64,000 bases of DNA from assembly GCA_024305405.1 (NCBI GenBank), contig JAKNDB010000087.1, forward strand, positions 4,466,501 to 4,530,500, given 5' to 3'. The notes below the pieces were generated by a model. That model made no database searches. It was not told where the DNA came from and saw nothing but the letters and a program-made list of their open reading frames with translations. Source of the stretch: Dirofilaria immitis. Its lineage: Eukaryota > Nematoda > Chromadorea > Rhabditida > Onchocercidae. Made by a program: the position numbers and the translations under genes. Of this stretch, positions 53,101 to 64,000 are shown one piece after another. The first letter of the stretch is position 1. Each line of letters opens with the position of its first letter.

Positions 53101-56100
53101 TTTAAAAACTTTCGATTAAGCAATCAAGCATGACTGAAATATAATGATTAAAAACTTTGTTCGATTTCTAAGCAGTCCCATGATTCCAAGTTTTTCAAAA
53201 GGAAAGGAACCGGAAGAATTCTTTGCGCCATATTTCTTAAATGCATCCTTCTTTGCAAATCATGGGCCTTTCACATTCCAGTACTTATATTAGGAAGAGA
53301 CAATTTTTCGACAATTGCATCAAAAAACAACTGGAATTAACATCCCGCCGAACAGAACAGATTCTTCCTCTTCTTCTAATTATATATATAACTATGAACT
53401 GAAATAAATTCGTCATATTCTTGAATTCCTCTTTTTCAATTCTCACCAATAGTTCCAAATTTTAAATGCCATCTATTGATCAATTCATTTTCCTTATTAA
53501 CTGAGTGTTTTAGCATCATAAATGTTCATTAAAACTAACAGTTAGTTTATATCTTATTTCCTTGACAAATTTATAATAATAGTAATCACTTTCATTTTTT
53601 TTCTTATTATAATCATTTCTTATAATAGATATAACAATGTCTAAGAAAGTTTATGAATTGAATAGTATAAGTTTTATATTTTGAACAATACAATGAAAAG
53701 GCAATATGATTAGTATCTATTGTACTTATCGCGAAATGCCTAAAGTTAAAATGGATGTTAAGCAGGCGGAAAAAGTAAACTTTAGTAAAAGTAAAAGAGT
53801 CATATTTCATGAATAAGCCAGAAGAAAAATTTCTTCTCACGATGTATTTATTACGAAAAATTCTTCCATCTCTATCGACAGATAGATAATGAAAAGAAAT
53901 AAAAAGCGGTTAGTAAAATAGGATTATTTCCTTGTCATGGCTGGAAATAGAACAATGCGAATTAAATTAGGATATATCAAAAGTGATCGAAGGTGCTGTT
54001 GATTTAAATGAATACTTTCAAATAATCGCATCCTTGAATGATGCAAAAACATCAGAAATTTGCTATATATACTAACTACATTGTTTCAGGCTCCTATCAT
54101 ATTAGAATCAGCTATAACTATCAAAAATTTTCTGATTGTGAAAATACTAGCGATTAAAAGTAATGGTTCAATAGTTGATGCAGCCAGCTTCGTTTTCCTT
54201 GCTCACCTCTTACACGAAGTTGCGTGGTAATAAACCTATAGGATACGTTAACATTGCTGCTGCTGTTGGTCTTTAGTTCTAAGAATGTATTATAGGTACA
54301 GATGATGCAGATGAATGTGACACTCGTGCTTTTATCGGTAACAATTTTGATTCATATTGGCAACATTGGTGCAGATCTACCAAGTTGCGAGCGGGCACGA
54401 TGTCACCATTGTCGAGTGACCTTCATTGCTAAGATGTGTCCCGAAACATGTAGACCGTGTTTTAAGAAAATTGCTGCACCGGTATGTCTCATTTCAAACA
54501 GAAAACTGCCAAATAAACTATCAGTGTGCAATAAAATAAATATAAAGTATATGTCTAGTAGTGAAAAATTAATTATAAATTGTTTCACTAATGTATACCT
54601 CATATCATTTCATAAAATAGTTAAAAATTTGATCGAAAAACGAATCCTGAGGATTCGTCAGCTGATGAAATTTTACATTTTTTAAGCAACATTCTGACTT
54701 ATGGCATAGCAAATCACCGGCACATTACCTACTTATTCAAAAATTTGATAAATTGAATTCAGTGAAATGTTTTTAATACTTGAATTTAATTGAATTTTTT
54801 ATAATTTTGGGGAAGAAAAGATGTAAAATCATAATATTCTTAGGAAAAACTTCACAGGATGAAAGATAATTTTCTCAAGAAAACTGAAAAGTAAAAGTCC
54901 TTCAGTCGAATGAGAGATCTACAGTAATTAAAGTAAATAAATTCTTATTGAAAAACAATGTTTTTTACGAATCAAAATAACACAATAGCATATTCATCTT
55001 ATCTGGGGCCGCATATATAGAGAAATGTACAACTTACGTAAATACTGAAGGTCGAGCTCAGAGAACTACTTCCCTGACGAAAAGGAAGATTGGTTGATCA
55101 TTAAGAATTCGTCCCAATATTTGTGTTTTTTCTTACCATATGATAGTTTATTCGATGTAAGAAAAAAATTGGATACTATCGGTCCACAGTTTTAGAAATG
55201 CTGATCAAGTGGTGAAAAATAAGTGGATTTTAATTGATTGTAATAAAATAAGCCTAAGTAATAAACTTTTTACTTTGAAAGAGTGTAATTTTTATATGAC
55301 AGATCCAATAAGTCGTGCTTCAAAAATAATGGCGGATTGTACTAAAGCCTTTTATGAACACGCTAGTTAACATCTTATTCATTTTGATGCAGCTGCAGAT
55401 ACGAGTTTTTATTGTAAAAATGTCCAATTTTTTTTAGCAATTTTCAAAACTGTCAGAACATTTGAGACTTATTACTGATCAATTTCCAAACATTAATTTT
55501 GTAGATCATTAGAAGCAGCCTTTAACATATTTTCTTAAAATATTTTTTTGATAGCACTATAGTTTCATACTGAGTATTATGATAACAAATATTTAAATAG
55601 AAATGATTATATTAAAGATTTCAAAGATTCGCAATTAAAATGTCTTCTGGTTCACATACATATCATGATTTTATGATAAGTAATTTTGAATAAAATTTTA
55701 AAAGTAAAATTTACAGTTATATTGCAAAATAATACTTTTACACAAAAATAATATTGCATAAGATCCGAAATTTATCAATAATTTCAATTCTGACCTCACC
55801 AGTATTTTATTAACTTCATAGAAATTTTTCTGCAAAACATTACCATTTTAGGAACGATATCCACCAATGTTTGTGAATGACACATCTAATGTTTTTCAAA
55901 GAGTCCAACGACCTCAAGCTAGGACAACGAACATCCAACAATTATTACCACAACACCAGCCGCAAAGTGCATCGTACAGCGCAAAGCATAACTTGGTAAG
56001 TCACAAATCTTCATAAAAACATCTTTGATGTTACAGATAAAGCAAATATAGAATAATTTACACGACTATACAATAAAAACTAAAGACTAATCGAAAATGT

Positions 56101-59100
56101 TAAAAGCAACAAGTTTTTGAGGGATATTCAATAAACATATTAATTTAGCAAATTTGAATTTAAAACCTCAAGCAAGTCCGAACAAAAGCCATGCCATCTT
56201 AATGGTACATTGTTATAGGCCAAAAATGAAACAAAAATGGTATATTTAAAGCAGTCAAGGAGTTTCTGTTTTTGATTCCACTATATTTCAGTATCACCAC
56301 TCTCCAATATTAACACAGGAATTACCATTTCATTACCAATATTTATCACAGCATTCTCAATCAGGAATCCAACTTCCATTAATAAGACAATTTCCCACTG
56401 CGTCACCTCCATCTATATCAAATCAACAAACTGCTTTGATTGATCCAGCATTTGCAACATTTCCATCACTTTTAACATTCACTTTTCCAACACTTCCGCC
56501 GTTCACATTTCCAGCGGTAAATTACTAGTTCCTTTGAGACGCTAATGATATCAAAAGAAAAATTGGATAGTTGAGAAACAGATCTGATAAGGAAATTTTA
56601 TTAGTGAACATATATAAAATAAAAGTTACGCCATTATATGATTAGATAGTTCAAAACCGGCATTAATTTTCCCACTTATACAACTAAAATAATTAAACAA
56701 ATAATGGTTTTATGTACCTAACCTTTCTAATAAGTCAATGAAAAATTAATCAAATTAAAATTGAACTAAATCTTTCAGATTTATTCTTGCAGGTAACATT
56801 TGCACCTCCTATTTACCGAACAGCATCTCAAACATCATCAAACCAATTTCCTGCTCAAATACCACCATCAAAGAAATTCGACGTTGTTCCAGCTACTCAA
56901 ACACACTTATTTCAACCTCAAAGACAAAGAATAGAGGTATTCATTCCAGAACAAACAGTTGTTCCATATGCAACCATCGGTTCCCAGCCTCAAGTATATT
57001 TACAACCGCAGCAACAGCAAATACAATTAACGCCTTATACAGTTCAACAACAAGCTGTTCCGGTATATCCTGCTAGTAGACAACCGATATACCCGTCTGC
57101 CCAACAATTGCAACCACAACAACAAGCAGCTTACCTAAAGATTCAGCAGCAACAGCAGAAACCACAATATCACTTTTACAGAACAAATCAACAAGCTGCG
57201 TTAGCCATCAGACCACTTCCGCAATCTCAACTGGCTCCAAAGGTTTTCTCAGTTAAATTATTTAAAAAAAAGTAATTTAATATAAATTTTAATAATCGAT
57301 GTAAATTTACCAAGAACATTTCCAGCAATAACATTTTTCTCATGTATTATTTTTTCCTTTTTTTCTAATAATTGCTGTGATAGCTCAACAATGAATAAAT
57401 ATTAAAATATTAATCCTGCTTATTGAATCAAAGTAAACTTAATTAAGACTATTTATTGATATCTCATTATTATTCTAAATGACTAATTTTCAGGTTGTTC
57501 AGTTAACTGAAATATGCTAGCTTATTTTAATTATGATTTAATGAACAATAATTTGCATAAAAATTCATACTAACCCATTTATGGTTTATTTGTAGATAGA
57601 ACGACCTACCTTATTGTCATCACAGGAATACAATATCGATGCACCAATCAGTTACATTAAAGGAACATACTATAAAACTGATCGAAAACAGCATTCTGCT
57701 ATTGCTCAAGTAATTCATAACATTTCTATGTACTTTAATAGCACGACAACTGACTATTGCTTTTCTAATATGACTGAATAAAAGTTCGAATGACTAAAAG
57801 ACTAAAATAATATGTATTAAAATTTAGTAAATTATTTGTCAGGCTTAAATAATCTCAACTTAAAGATCGGTGAAAACTTGCAATAAAGCATCGCTTATAT
57901 GTAAAAGATAACGGAAACAATAATTTCTTCTAACTTGATAAGTTATTAAGTGTCCTCGACAACCTAACTGGGAACCGTGTATAACAAAAGAAGTAGCGAA
58001 TGATCGATTTAAAAATGCTGTCAGGAACTAGGCCAAGGATGTGCCGCATTATGCAATTATGATGCCACTTTAACTACAGTTTGTCATTTTTTTCTTTTTC
58101 TTCTTTTTTTTTTTCAATTTTCATAAATGATTACGTAAAACGATTTAACATAAATGGGTTATATCTTTTACTATTGCCTTATTACAGAAATTGCTCGTCA
58201 GTATTTGAGTAAAGATTTTCGTATCTTGAAGAAATGAACTTCTACATTTCCTAATGCGTGACCTTTTATCTAATGCACAAATTTATATGAGATAAGAAAC
58301 AATCCGAACTAAATAAGACTGTGTAGTCTGTACAAAAAATTTAATTCTTTTTTCATAAAGATCATGGAGCATATATATCAGCTATTTATTTAATAATCAG
58401 AATTTTAATAAATTCTTCTGAAGTTTAATAAAGTTAATGATTGAAAGATTCATCAAATTTATCCCAAATTTTAATTCAGATTCAACTAGCGGTACTTACT
58501 GGCCGGTGTCCTTTAAATAAAGTCGGTAATGTAATGATTTGTGCCAGTGGATATCAGGACGCAACGTCATGCTGTGAAGCATACAATGTATTTGAGCCTG
58601 GTTATGAGCACTGCAGGCCATACTGCAATCCGGCAGCCGGATTACCACAAGGTGTTTTGCTTAGCGAACAGTACAAATGCCTCGGGAAGTTGAGCCAAAT
58701 ACAGCGGTGTTTCTATGTCTCACAATGGCCATAATTCTGCTTTATATGTATACTATGCATAATTTTTTGTTTTTTCACGTTACATTGTGATTAATACTAG
58801 TTTCAAAAGGAAAAAATCTCTTTTTCTTCCTTAGAATTTTGGCAGGATGATATAGTAAAGCGAATCGCGAATATAAAAGTCAGAAAGGGTTTCAAACAGA
58901 GCAGAGGAATGAGATGGAATTAAATAAATATGCTTTCTAACTTTTTGGAAATTAATGCAATTAATGCCTCTATAAACACCAGTAGCTTGTCAGGAGTTTT
59001 CGTATCTTGGATCTTAACTCATAAAAATACCTGAATAGCATCAAAGTCAAAAACCTACTTTAAGTAAATAATAAAGTGCAAAATGCAACTAATTTTCTAG

Positions 59101-62100
59101 GATTTTAACAATGAAATTCTCGGCGATAACCGTTCATTTGTTCTCAAACAATTAGAATTTGACGGAATGATTCTATTCTTTTAAGAACCAAAAGATGAAG
59201 TTTGCTCCATAATGAAAGTTCCCTCATTAGTACCTCAAATAGAATTTCTTTGTTTCATTTTCCTATTTCAAACACAAATGATGTTTAATGTAATTATAAA
59301 ATTCGATTATGAAGAAAACATATATTTAAAGTGGTAAGTAAAAAATTTCTACGAATTTTCATTAAAAAACTGAAAAATGAAGACGAACAATGTAACTACA
59401 AAAAGTAGAAAACTATAGATTTGTTACTTATGGAGAATAAGAACTTCTATATTCTACTACTTGTATGTACTCTAAGAACTTCTATATATTCTGTGGGTGA
59501 AGAGGTACATCAGTGCAAGCGAAATACAACATAATATTTAATTGAGTTGTTACTTATTAGAAATTCAAGTTTCAGTTATAAGAGAGGAATAAATCGTTAT
59601 GGGATAGTGCAATACAGTCATTTGTTATCAAATTAAAATAAAACATATCTACGGAAGAAATGAGGAACAAATGGGATTATGATAAATCAAATACGAATAG
59701 CAAAGAACTACGTAAAACAATCACATTGCTACATTTCGGCATATTTTTGATTTTATCGAAATATTATCCTTGCTATTTAATGATTTTGTTGAGCTGCAGT
59801 AAATTGAAAGATAAACTCTAAGCAAAGAAACGCTGCATATAATGAAAAGTTAAACAAATTCTTTTCTATAACAGAAAAAAAAAACTAACAAGTCCAACAA
59901 TGGCGTCGCTTCTAACATTTTCCTTCCTTCTTTAATTGCCGATACAGCACCAATAAATGCAAAATAATATATCGCACCAGTGTTCACCAAATTTTTAAGA
60001 GACAGTGGCCCACTCAACAATGCATCCTTAATCTTTATGTTAAGAATCTCAAGTTTTGCATGTTTAAAAATCTTTATTTTAAGAATCTCAAGCTTTCTCG
60101 CCGTTGCTCAATCAAAATGCCTAGTTTACGAATGCATTTGAATATATCCAAGTCCATTAAAGAAATCTGAAAATTACGGATGATATATTCGCTATAAAGT
60201 CATTAATAAAATTTGCCAATAGTTCTTTGTACTGTATTTCTCGTGGGGCGAACAACAATGAAACATGTATTGCGCGACAGCAACATGTGATAATGAAACG
60301 ATTATCATCAAATTTGATTAGTGAGCTTTCCGCTGGGGTCATAAAGTTGAATATCTAAAAAAGTTGTCCAGACTTGTAGATATCAAACTCTGTAAAAATA
60401 CGAAAAAATATCATATCGCGTATCCCCTATAAAATTAAATCCATAAATAAATGTTTACTAATAAAAATACTTGAATATAATTATTATGAGTAGCAATAAA
60501 AATTACGCATGAAGAAAAGACATACCAATCTGAAAATAATGTAACATTTTTTAGAATATTTGATGGGAACATCTTTGCAAGAATAATAACTCTGAAGAAG
60601 CTGGAACAGCTTGTCAACAACAGGCCAACAGAGTTTTCCGTCAGATTCCACTGCTTTGAATAGCAATCTCTCCAGTGCTCTCTCGACATTATCTTAGCAA
60701 ACGGCTTTTAGAACAAATAATAAAAAAATAGCATCTCTTAAAGAGAAATAAGCAGAACACATAAAAATAAAAATTAAATATAACAATAATTGAATGATAT
60801 AATGATGTAAAAGTACTCTTCAATATACACAAAACTATAAAGATGCCATTTCAGGAAGAAGAAAAAACTTCGTATAATTCATATCGTTCCAGTAGAGAAT
60901 GTATCATCTTACCGATATCTCCTTCTTGATGATTGAAGTCCACTGCCGATAATTTCGATTTACGTAATTTTATCGCAGTTGAACTACTTTGTACGAAAAG
61001 CTGGAGATTAGTAATTGGAAGTGGTTGTGTTTTCTGTGCTAATGCTATACTATTCAAGATGTCCAAACGATTAAGAAGAACGATAACATTCCTAAATAAA
61101 AATTTCCAGTTAAGGGCATAGATTGTAGCAGAAAGATTTTTGGAATTAAAATAGTATAATAAAAAAAGTGTTGGCACGCTGAATTATTTGTAAGAAATTT
61201 GGAAAAGAATTCACATCAATTTCTATCTTAATGTAATGCATCTCAATATTATTATTATCAAAAATTGGGAATTATTTCCAAATTATGGTTTAAAAATAAA
61301 CCTTTGTTCGGCATAAGTAAAAATGAGTTTGTGCAATTTATAATCATCATCATTTAATGGATGCTTTTTTGAAATATGCGTTCCACTGACTACTTCATAA
61401 GCATTATGTATAAGTGTTGGCAAACTCAGAATTCGAAGTCTCCATTCCATTGGTAAACAAGTCGAACTCTAAAAACATTTTGTTTTAGAAAACTTTTTGA
61501 GAAATCCTTCCAGATAAAATAATAGAATGCTTTTTCTAAAGAACGTCCTCATCATAATTCTACCTTTTATATAAAATATTTCAATTATTCATATCAATGA
61601 ATCCAAACAAAACTGCAATATTTAAAAAGTAGTTGGCAAATGTAACAATTTATGAAGATTAAGAAGGAAAAGGTCTGATAAATGAAAAAAAATTTTCGAT
61701 TAGTTCTTCTATCACGTTGGAAATATTGTCTCAAATAGAGATGAAGATTTTATATTAAACTTAGATCTGCAGAAAAGAAGAAAAAGCAACATTACTGCAA
61801 GCAAAACATCGTGCATCAAAAGTGTTGCTCTAAGTGCCACTGGATCATCTGGATCTCGCAATATGATTCGTGATAAAGTCTAAAAAGATTCACATACGTT
61901 ACAGTAATTAGAATTGATATTTCAAAGACACAAGTTCTAAAAATTAGATTGGTGCTAGAAATCTGAATGTAAAGTAAAAAATTTTCAAATTTGAAAAAAG
62001 AAACTGAGGAAAATTTATAAAAGCAAAGTAGCTAATAAGCGTTTGGTTTTTCATCATTACGGATTTTGCAGGGTTCACAACTACCTGAATTAAATTGGAA

Positions 62101-63906
62101 TTGATAAGCAAGTAAGCAACAACTGAACGAAATGATACTAACAAATCGTTAACACTTGAATGCTGCTGAAAAAAAATCAGTCAAAATATCGATATATTTC
62201 GTTCTAAAAATTGATAATTTAAAGCAGATGTTATTTACTGTCATATTTAGGCCACTTAGACTATATCACCAATTAAAAATATATCGTAAGCAATTTTTTA
62301 CTGATATTAGTAGGTTTACCTCACTATGTCATTAATCTTTACAACACAAATGAAACAATATATTATGCAAGAAGAATTTCCCATTCATGACAAAAACGAT
62401 TTCAAAAACTCACTTCGACGATTTTTAAATATATTTCATGTTCTGACAAAATAAATTCATTACGTAGAGATGACTTATATGCATCCGGATAGAACATCGT
62501 TGCTGTAATTAAAATTTTCATTGAATTTTTGTGTAAATTATCACAAGCTTTGATAAATTATATCTTGAACTTGACAAGTTCTTTGTCTCCTCAGACTGAT
62601 ATATTAATAAGTGCTTCTAATGAACCAAAACAAATAAATCTGTTCCATATATTTTCAACATTACTAAAATGCAAATAAGACTTCTGAATTTACCGGTCCC
62701 ATCAAACCTGAACTAGTTATTTCTAACTATAAGCTATTAAATTTCCTTCACATATATTACCCATTTGGAAGATGATCAAACAATTGTTCTTCATCTCTTG
62801 ACAATAAATGGCATTTAGAAACTAAAAATGCAAGTGATCCAATTCGTTTTTGCTTTTTATAATTGCAGTAACATTTCGTCTTATTTATTTTCTTAATGTT
62901 ACTCAAATAATATGTCAGTTTTCATATCACTATGGCAATATCTGTCCTTGTTTTTTGTTAGTCACCATTTTATTAAAATAATCTGAAGAGATAAGGAATT
63001 TTGTTGGAATTATTTATCAAAATTTACAGTAATAATACGTTGTGTGAAGCCAATTCGTAAATCTTGTCTTGGAATACGGAAGTTCCAGAACTTCACAGCA
63101 ACATTCAATAATTAAATCACGGATTTTGCGATTGTTCGCGTGCATAGATCGATTTAATCCCATGTAATCAAGAAAACTGAAACAATAGGCAATTATCAAT
63201 CACTTGAAACTGTAGCATCCAAAAAGTATTGTTAAGCTGTTATATAAAAAGAATTAGTGTGCCTGAAGGAATTTCAGATTTTTTAACCACAATAAAAATT
63301 TTTGCACCAAGCAATACAAATTTTAAATTAAAAAACAAAAGATTTTTTGAAGTTTGGAAATCGGTTTAAACCAAAAAAATACGAAAAATTCATAGTGAGA
63401 AATTTCTGTTTGAAAATTCGTACCTTAGTGGAGAAATAATTGAAAGTTTTTGATCACCCAAAGTCAAACAAGAAAAAGACCAGCCCAAGTACGCAACAGA
63501 TTTAAAAATATTTGCGAAAAATTTTTCAACAAAGAGTCATTTGACAGCCGCTCCCTTTAACAAAATAATCTCAGTGAAGTCGAAATGGATCGAAATCGAT
63601 TCAATTCAAAAAAGAAATTGCAAACATATTATACTGAATATTATATATGGTATTATATATGGTACATAGAGCTAGTTTTCATGAATAGATTAATAAATGT
63701 TTCAGTGCGAGATGGTTTGCACCAAAGTCTTAAATAAATCTCAATATTTGAAAATGTTTCCAATAGAAAAATCTTCTTAACGCCCGTGTAAGCATAATAA
63801 AATAATCAGAAATGAAATTTTCAAAAAATTCGATGGGAAAGACTTACAATTCTATCGGTCCCTTTTGTTCGAAAAGTTCGATTTCAATGACAGAAGCAAA
63901 AATTCG
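47161..63906 (-). CDS. RICTOR: RICTOR, TORC2 scaffold subunit; 3' part, 16+ exons
   Basis: Rictor defines target-of-rapamycin complex 2 and helps it phosphorylate AGC kinases such as AKT and SGK. Exons (minus): 63848-63906, 63028-63176, 62414-62502, 62085-62165, 61796-61879, 61302-61468, 60913-61091, 60546-60692, 59890-60354, 50366-50487, 49797-49954, 49266-49418, 48774-48880, 48019-48231, 47825-47958 and 47543 down to about 47161. Visible are the armadillo-like N-terminal half (IRDLIIECCCEVLELPYSK, DDPVALRATLLMHDVLLA, YIQLYDPSGKLTN, YIKLIVSCLDYSSEDSFNRF), the middle RYVEIVDENVRDALLDSKRS and PVHLYGQLARH, and the block CPVLSIRGAAFWVVNLIGNT. The N-terminus is beyond the right edge. The last exon is uncertain: its frame runs on to 47161 through sequence that may be partly intron, and the protein appears to lack the long variable region of vertebrate Rictor. 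About six one-base breaks occur (near 48019, 49880-49884, 59890, 60094, 60171 and 60312). The 9.4-kb intron houses an opposite-strand gene. Confidence 0.85.
52215..52540. other. GC-richer patch, possible promoter or 5' exon
   Basis: About 300 bases noticeably richer in G+C than their surroundings, including a 64-codon plus-strand frame at 52267-52461 that I do not recognise. It lies 1.8 kb upstream of the nested DB-module gene. It could be that gene's promoter or non-coding first exon, a conserved element, or an old insertion. Confidence 0.25.
54292..54301 (+). promoter_or_regulatory. 3' splice acceptor abutting the DB-module gene start
   Basis: The sequence ATAGGTACAG ends exactly at the ATG at 54302. 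This fits spliced-leader trans-splicing directly onto the start codon, as is common in nematodes, or the end of a 5' UTR intron. A second acceptor-like CTTTAG occurs near 54276. Confidence 0.45.
54302..58734 (+). CDS. Secreted Gln-rich protein with nematode DB module, 7 exons
   Basis: Lies wholly inside a RICTOR intron on the opposite strand. Exons: 54302-54481, 55852-55995, 56292-56516, 56793-57242, 57596-57709, 57951-58078, 58480-58734; about 498 aa, every junction in phase 0. Residues 1-25 are a signal peptide. Residues 29-56 are Cys-rich and end MCPETCRPC, like the C-terminal half of a ShK-type fold, but too few cysteines are present for a full domain. Residues 61-371 are low-complexity and rich in Gln, Pro, Tyr and Thr. 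Residues 372-498 form a DB module, a nematode extracellular domain of unknown function: CPRQPNWEPC, FKNCC, GCAALCNYDAT, then LTGRCPLNKVGNVMICASGY, CCEAYNVFEPGYEHCRPYC and CLGKLSQIQRCFYVSQ. The exon at 57951 needs one base restored near 58011-58016; this recreates FKNCC and the correct phase. A structural or cuticle-associated role is plausible but inferred. Confidence 0.87.
58735..59889. other. Remainder of the RICTOR intron, 3' flank of the nested gene
   Basis: A+T-rich sequence with no exon recognised on either strand apart from the candidate poly(A) signal. Confidence 0.5.
58923..58928 (+). terminator. Candidate poly(A) signal of the DB-module gene
   Basis: AATAAA about 190 bases after the stop codon at 58732-58734. 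It is the nearest clear hexamer downstream of the nested gene. Confidence 0.35.
60031..60108 (-). repeat. RICTOR: 39-base tandem duplication inside a RICTOR exon
   Basis: Two units 39 bases apart share about 27 nearly identical bases (plus strand ATCTTTATGTTAAG and ATCTTTATTTTAAG, each followed by AATCTCAAG in phase). In the RICTOR reading frame this gives two 13-residue repeats, KLEILKIKIFKHA and KLEILNIKIKDA. The length is a multiple of three, so the frame is kept. Confidence 0.75.
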
Positions 63907-64000
63907 CTAAAAACAAACAATAATTAAAGATAAGAAATAACTTCTGCAATTACTGACTTAGTAATACAAACTCTGAAAATCCCTTAACGGCAGGGACTGA

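Larger units (their letters stand above)
50488..54301. other. RICTOR intron, 5' flank of the nested DB-module gene
   Basis: No coding exon was recognised. The plus strand turns T-rich by about 52.6 kb (one line near 52.74 kb is dominated by C and T), opposite to the rest of RICTOR, as if plus-strand transcription of the nested gene starts well before its first coding exon. A GC-richer patch lies at about 52215-52540. Confidence 0.45.

Noticed and set aside
56787..57275. Reading the Gln-rich exon straight on to the stop near 57275
   Set aside because: A good donor follows codon AAG at 57242, and the next exons continue in phase to the DB module, so the last ten codons of the plain frame are intronic.
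63958..64000. Possible further RICTOR exon at the right edge
   Set aside because: A minus-strand frame (VPAVKGFSEFVLL) with a GT nearby is present, but it is cut by the window edge and too short to confirm.
1..64000. tRNA, rRNA, spliced-leader RNA genes, CRISPR arrays or intact transposons
   Set aside because: I looked for T-loop-like motifs, spliced-leader sequence, regular short repeat-spacer arrays, and transposase or reverse-transcriptase motifs, and saw none. Divergent mobile-element relics in the gene-free regions cannot be excluded by eye.

Overview
This is eukaryotic DNA, roughly 70% A+T, with many short introns (mostly 100-400 bp, GT..AG). It is almost certainly from a nematode: it carries a nematode-type DB-module secreted protein, a nematode-style Ly6-like protein and probable trans-splice acceptors just before start codons. 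A filarial or other clade III worm is my best guess from base composition and intron size; that is inference. All gene models below were built by hand from splice sites, codon phase and similarity remembered from known families.

Layout. 710-8792 (-): a Shaw/Kv3-type voltage-gated K+ channel in 11 exons. Its large fourth intron holds a second, decayed copy of the S1-S6 exon block (about 5540-7312). 8793-18932: no gene seen. 18933-23913 (-): CLPTM1L (12 exons), with a 226-bp minisatellite in its last intron. 25707-27500 (-): RNASEH2A (6 exons). 28151-32594 (-): CCDC93 (16 exons). 32595-40695: no gene seen. 40696-42448 (+): a secreted Ly6-like protein (3 exons). 42449-47160: no convincing gene. 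47161 to beyond 64000 (-): RICTOR, 3' part only, at least 16 exons. Its 9.4-kb intron (50488-59889) contains a complete gene on the opposite strand, 54302-58734 (+), for a secreted Gln-rich/DB-module protein (7 exons).

How the genes relate. The products are mostly housekeeping: GPI-lipid scrambling (CLPTM1L), ribonucleotide removal (RNASEH2A), endosomal recycling (CCDC93, CCC/Commander) and TORC2 signalling (RICTOR). CCDC93, RNASEH2A and CLPTM1L run head to tail on the minus strand and could be co-transcribed, though the spacing is loose. The channel, the Ly6-like protein and the DB protein are membrane or secreted proteins.

Two cautions. First, every gene carries one or more one-base frame breaks, nearly always in a short homopolymer. 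Correcting each by one base also restores the splice phase, so these look like residual sequencing or assembly errors rather than seven neighbouring pseudogenes. Second, the long gene-free stretches show strong A-versus-T strand skew that switches at gene boundaries, suggesting that much of this DNA is transcribed (long introns or unseen 5' exons).
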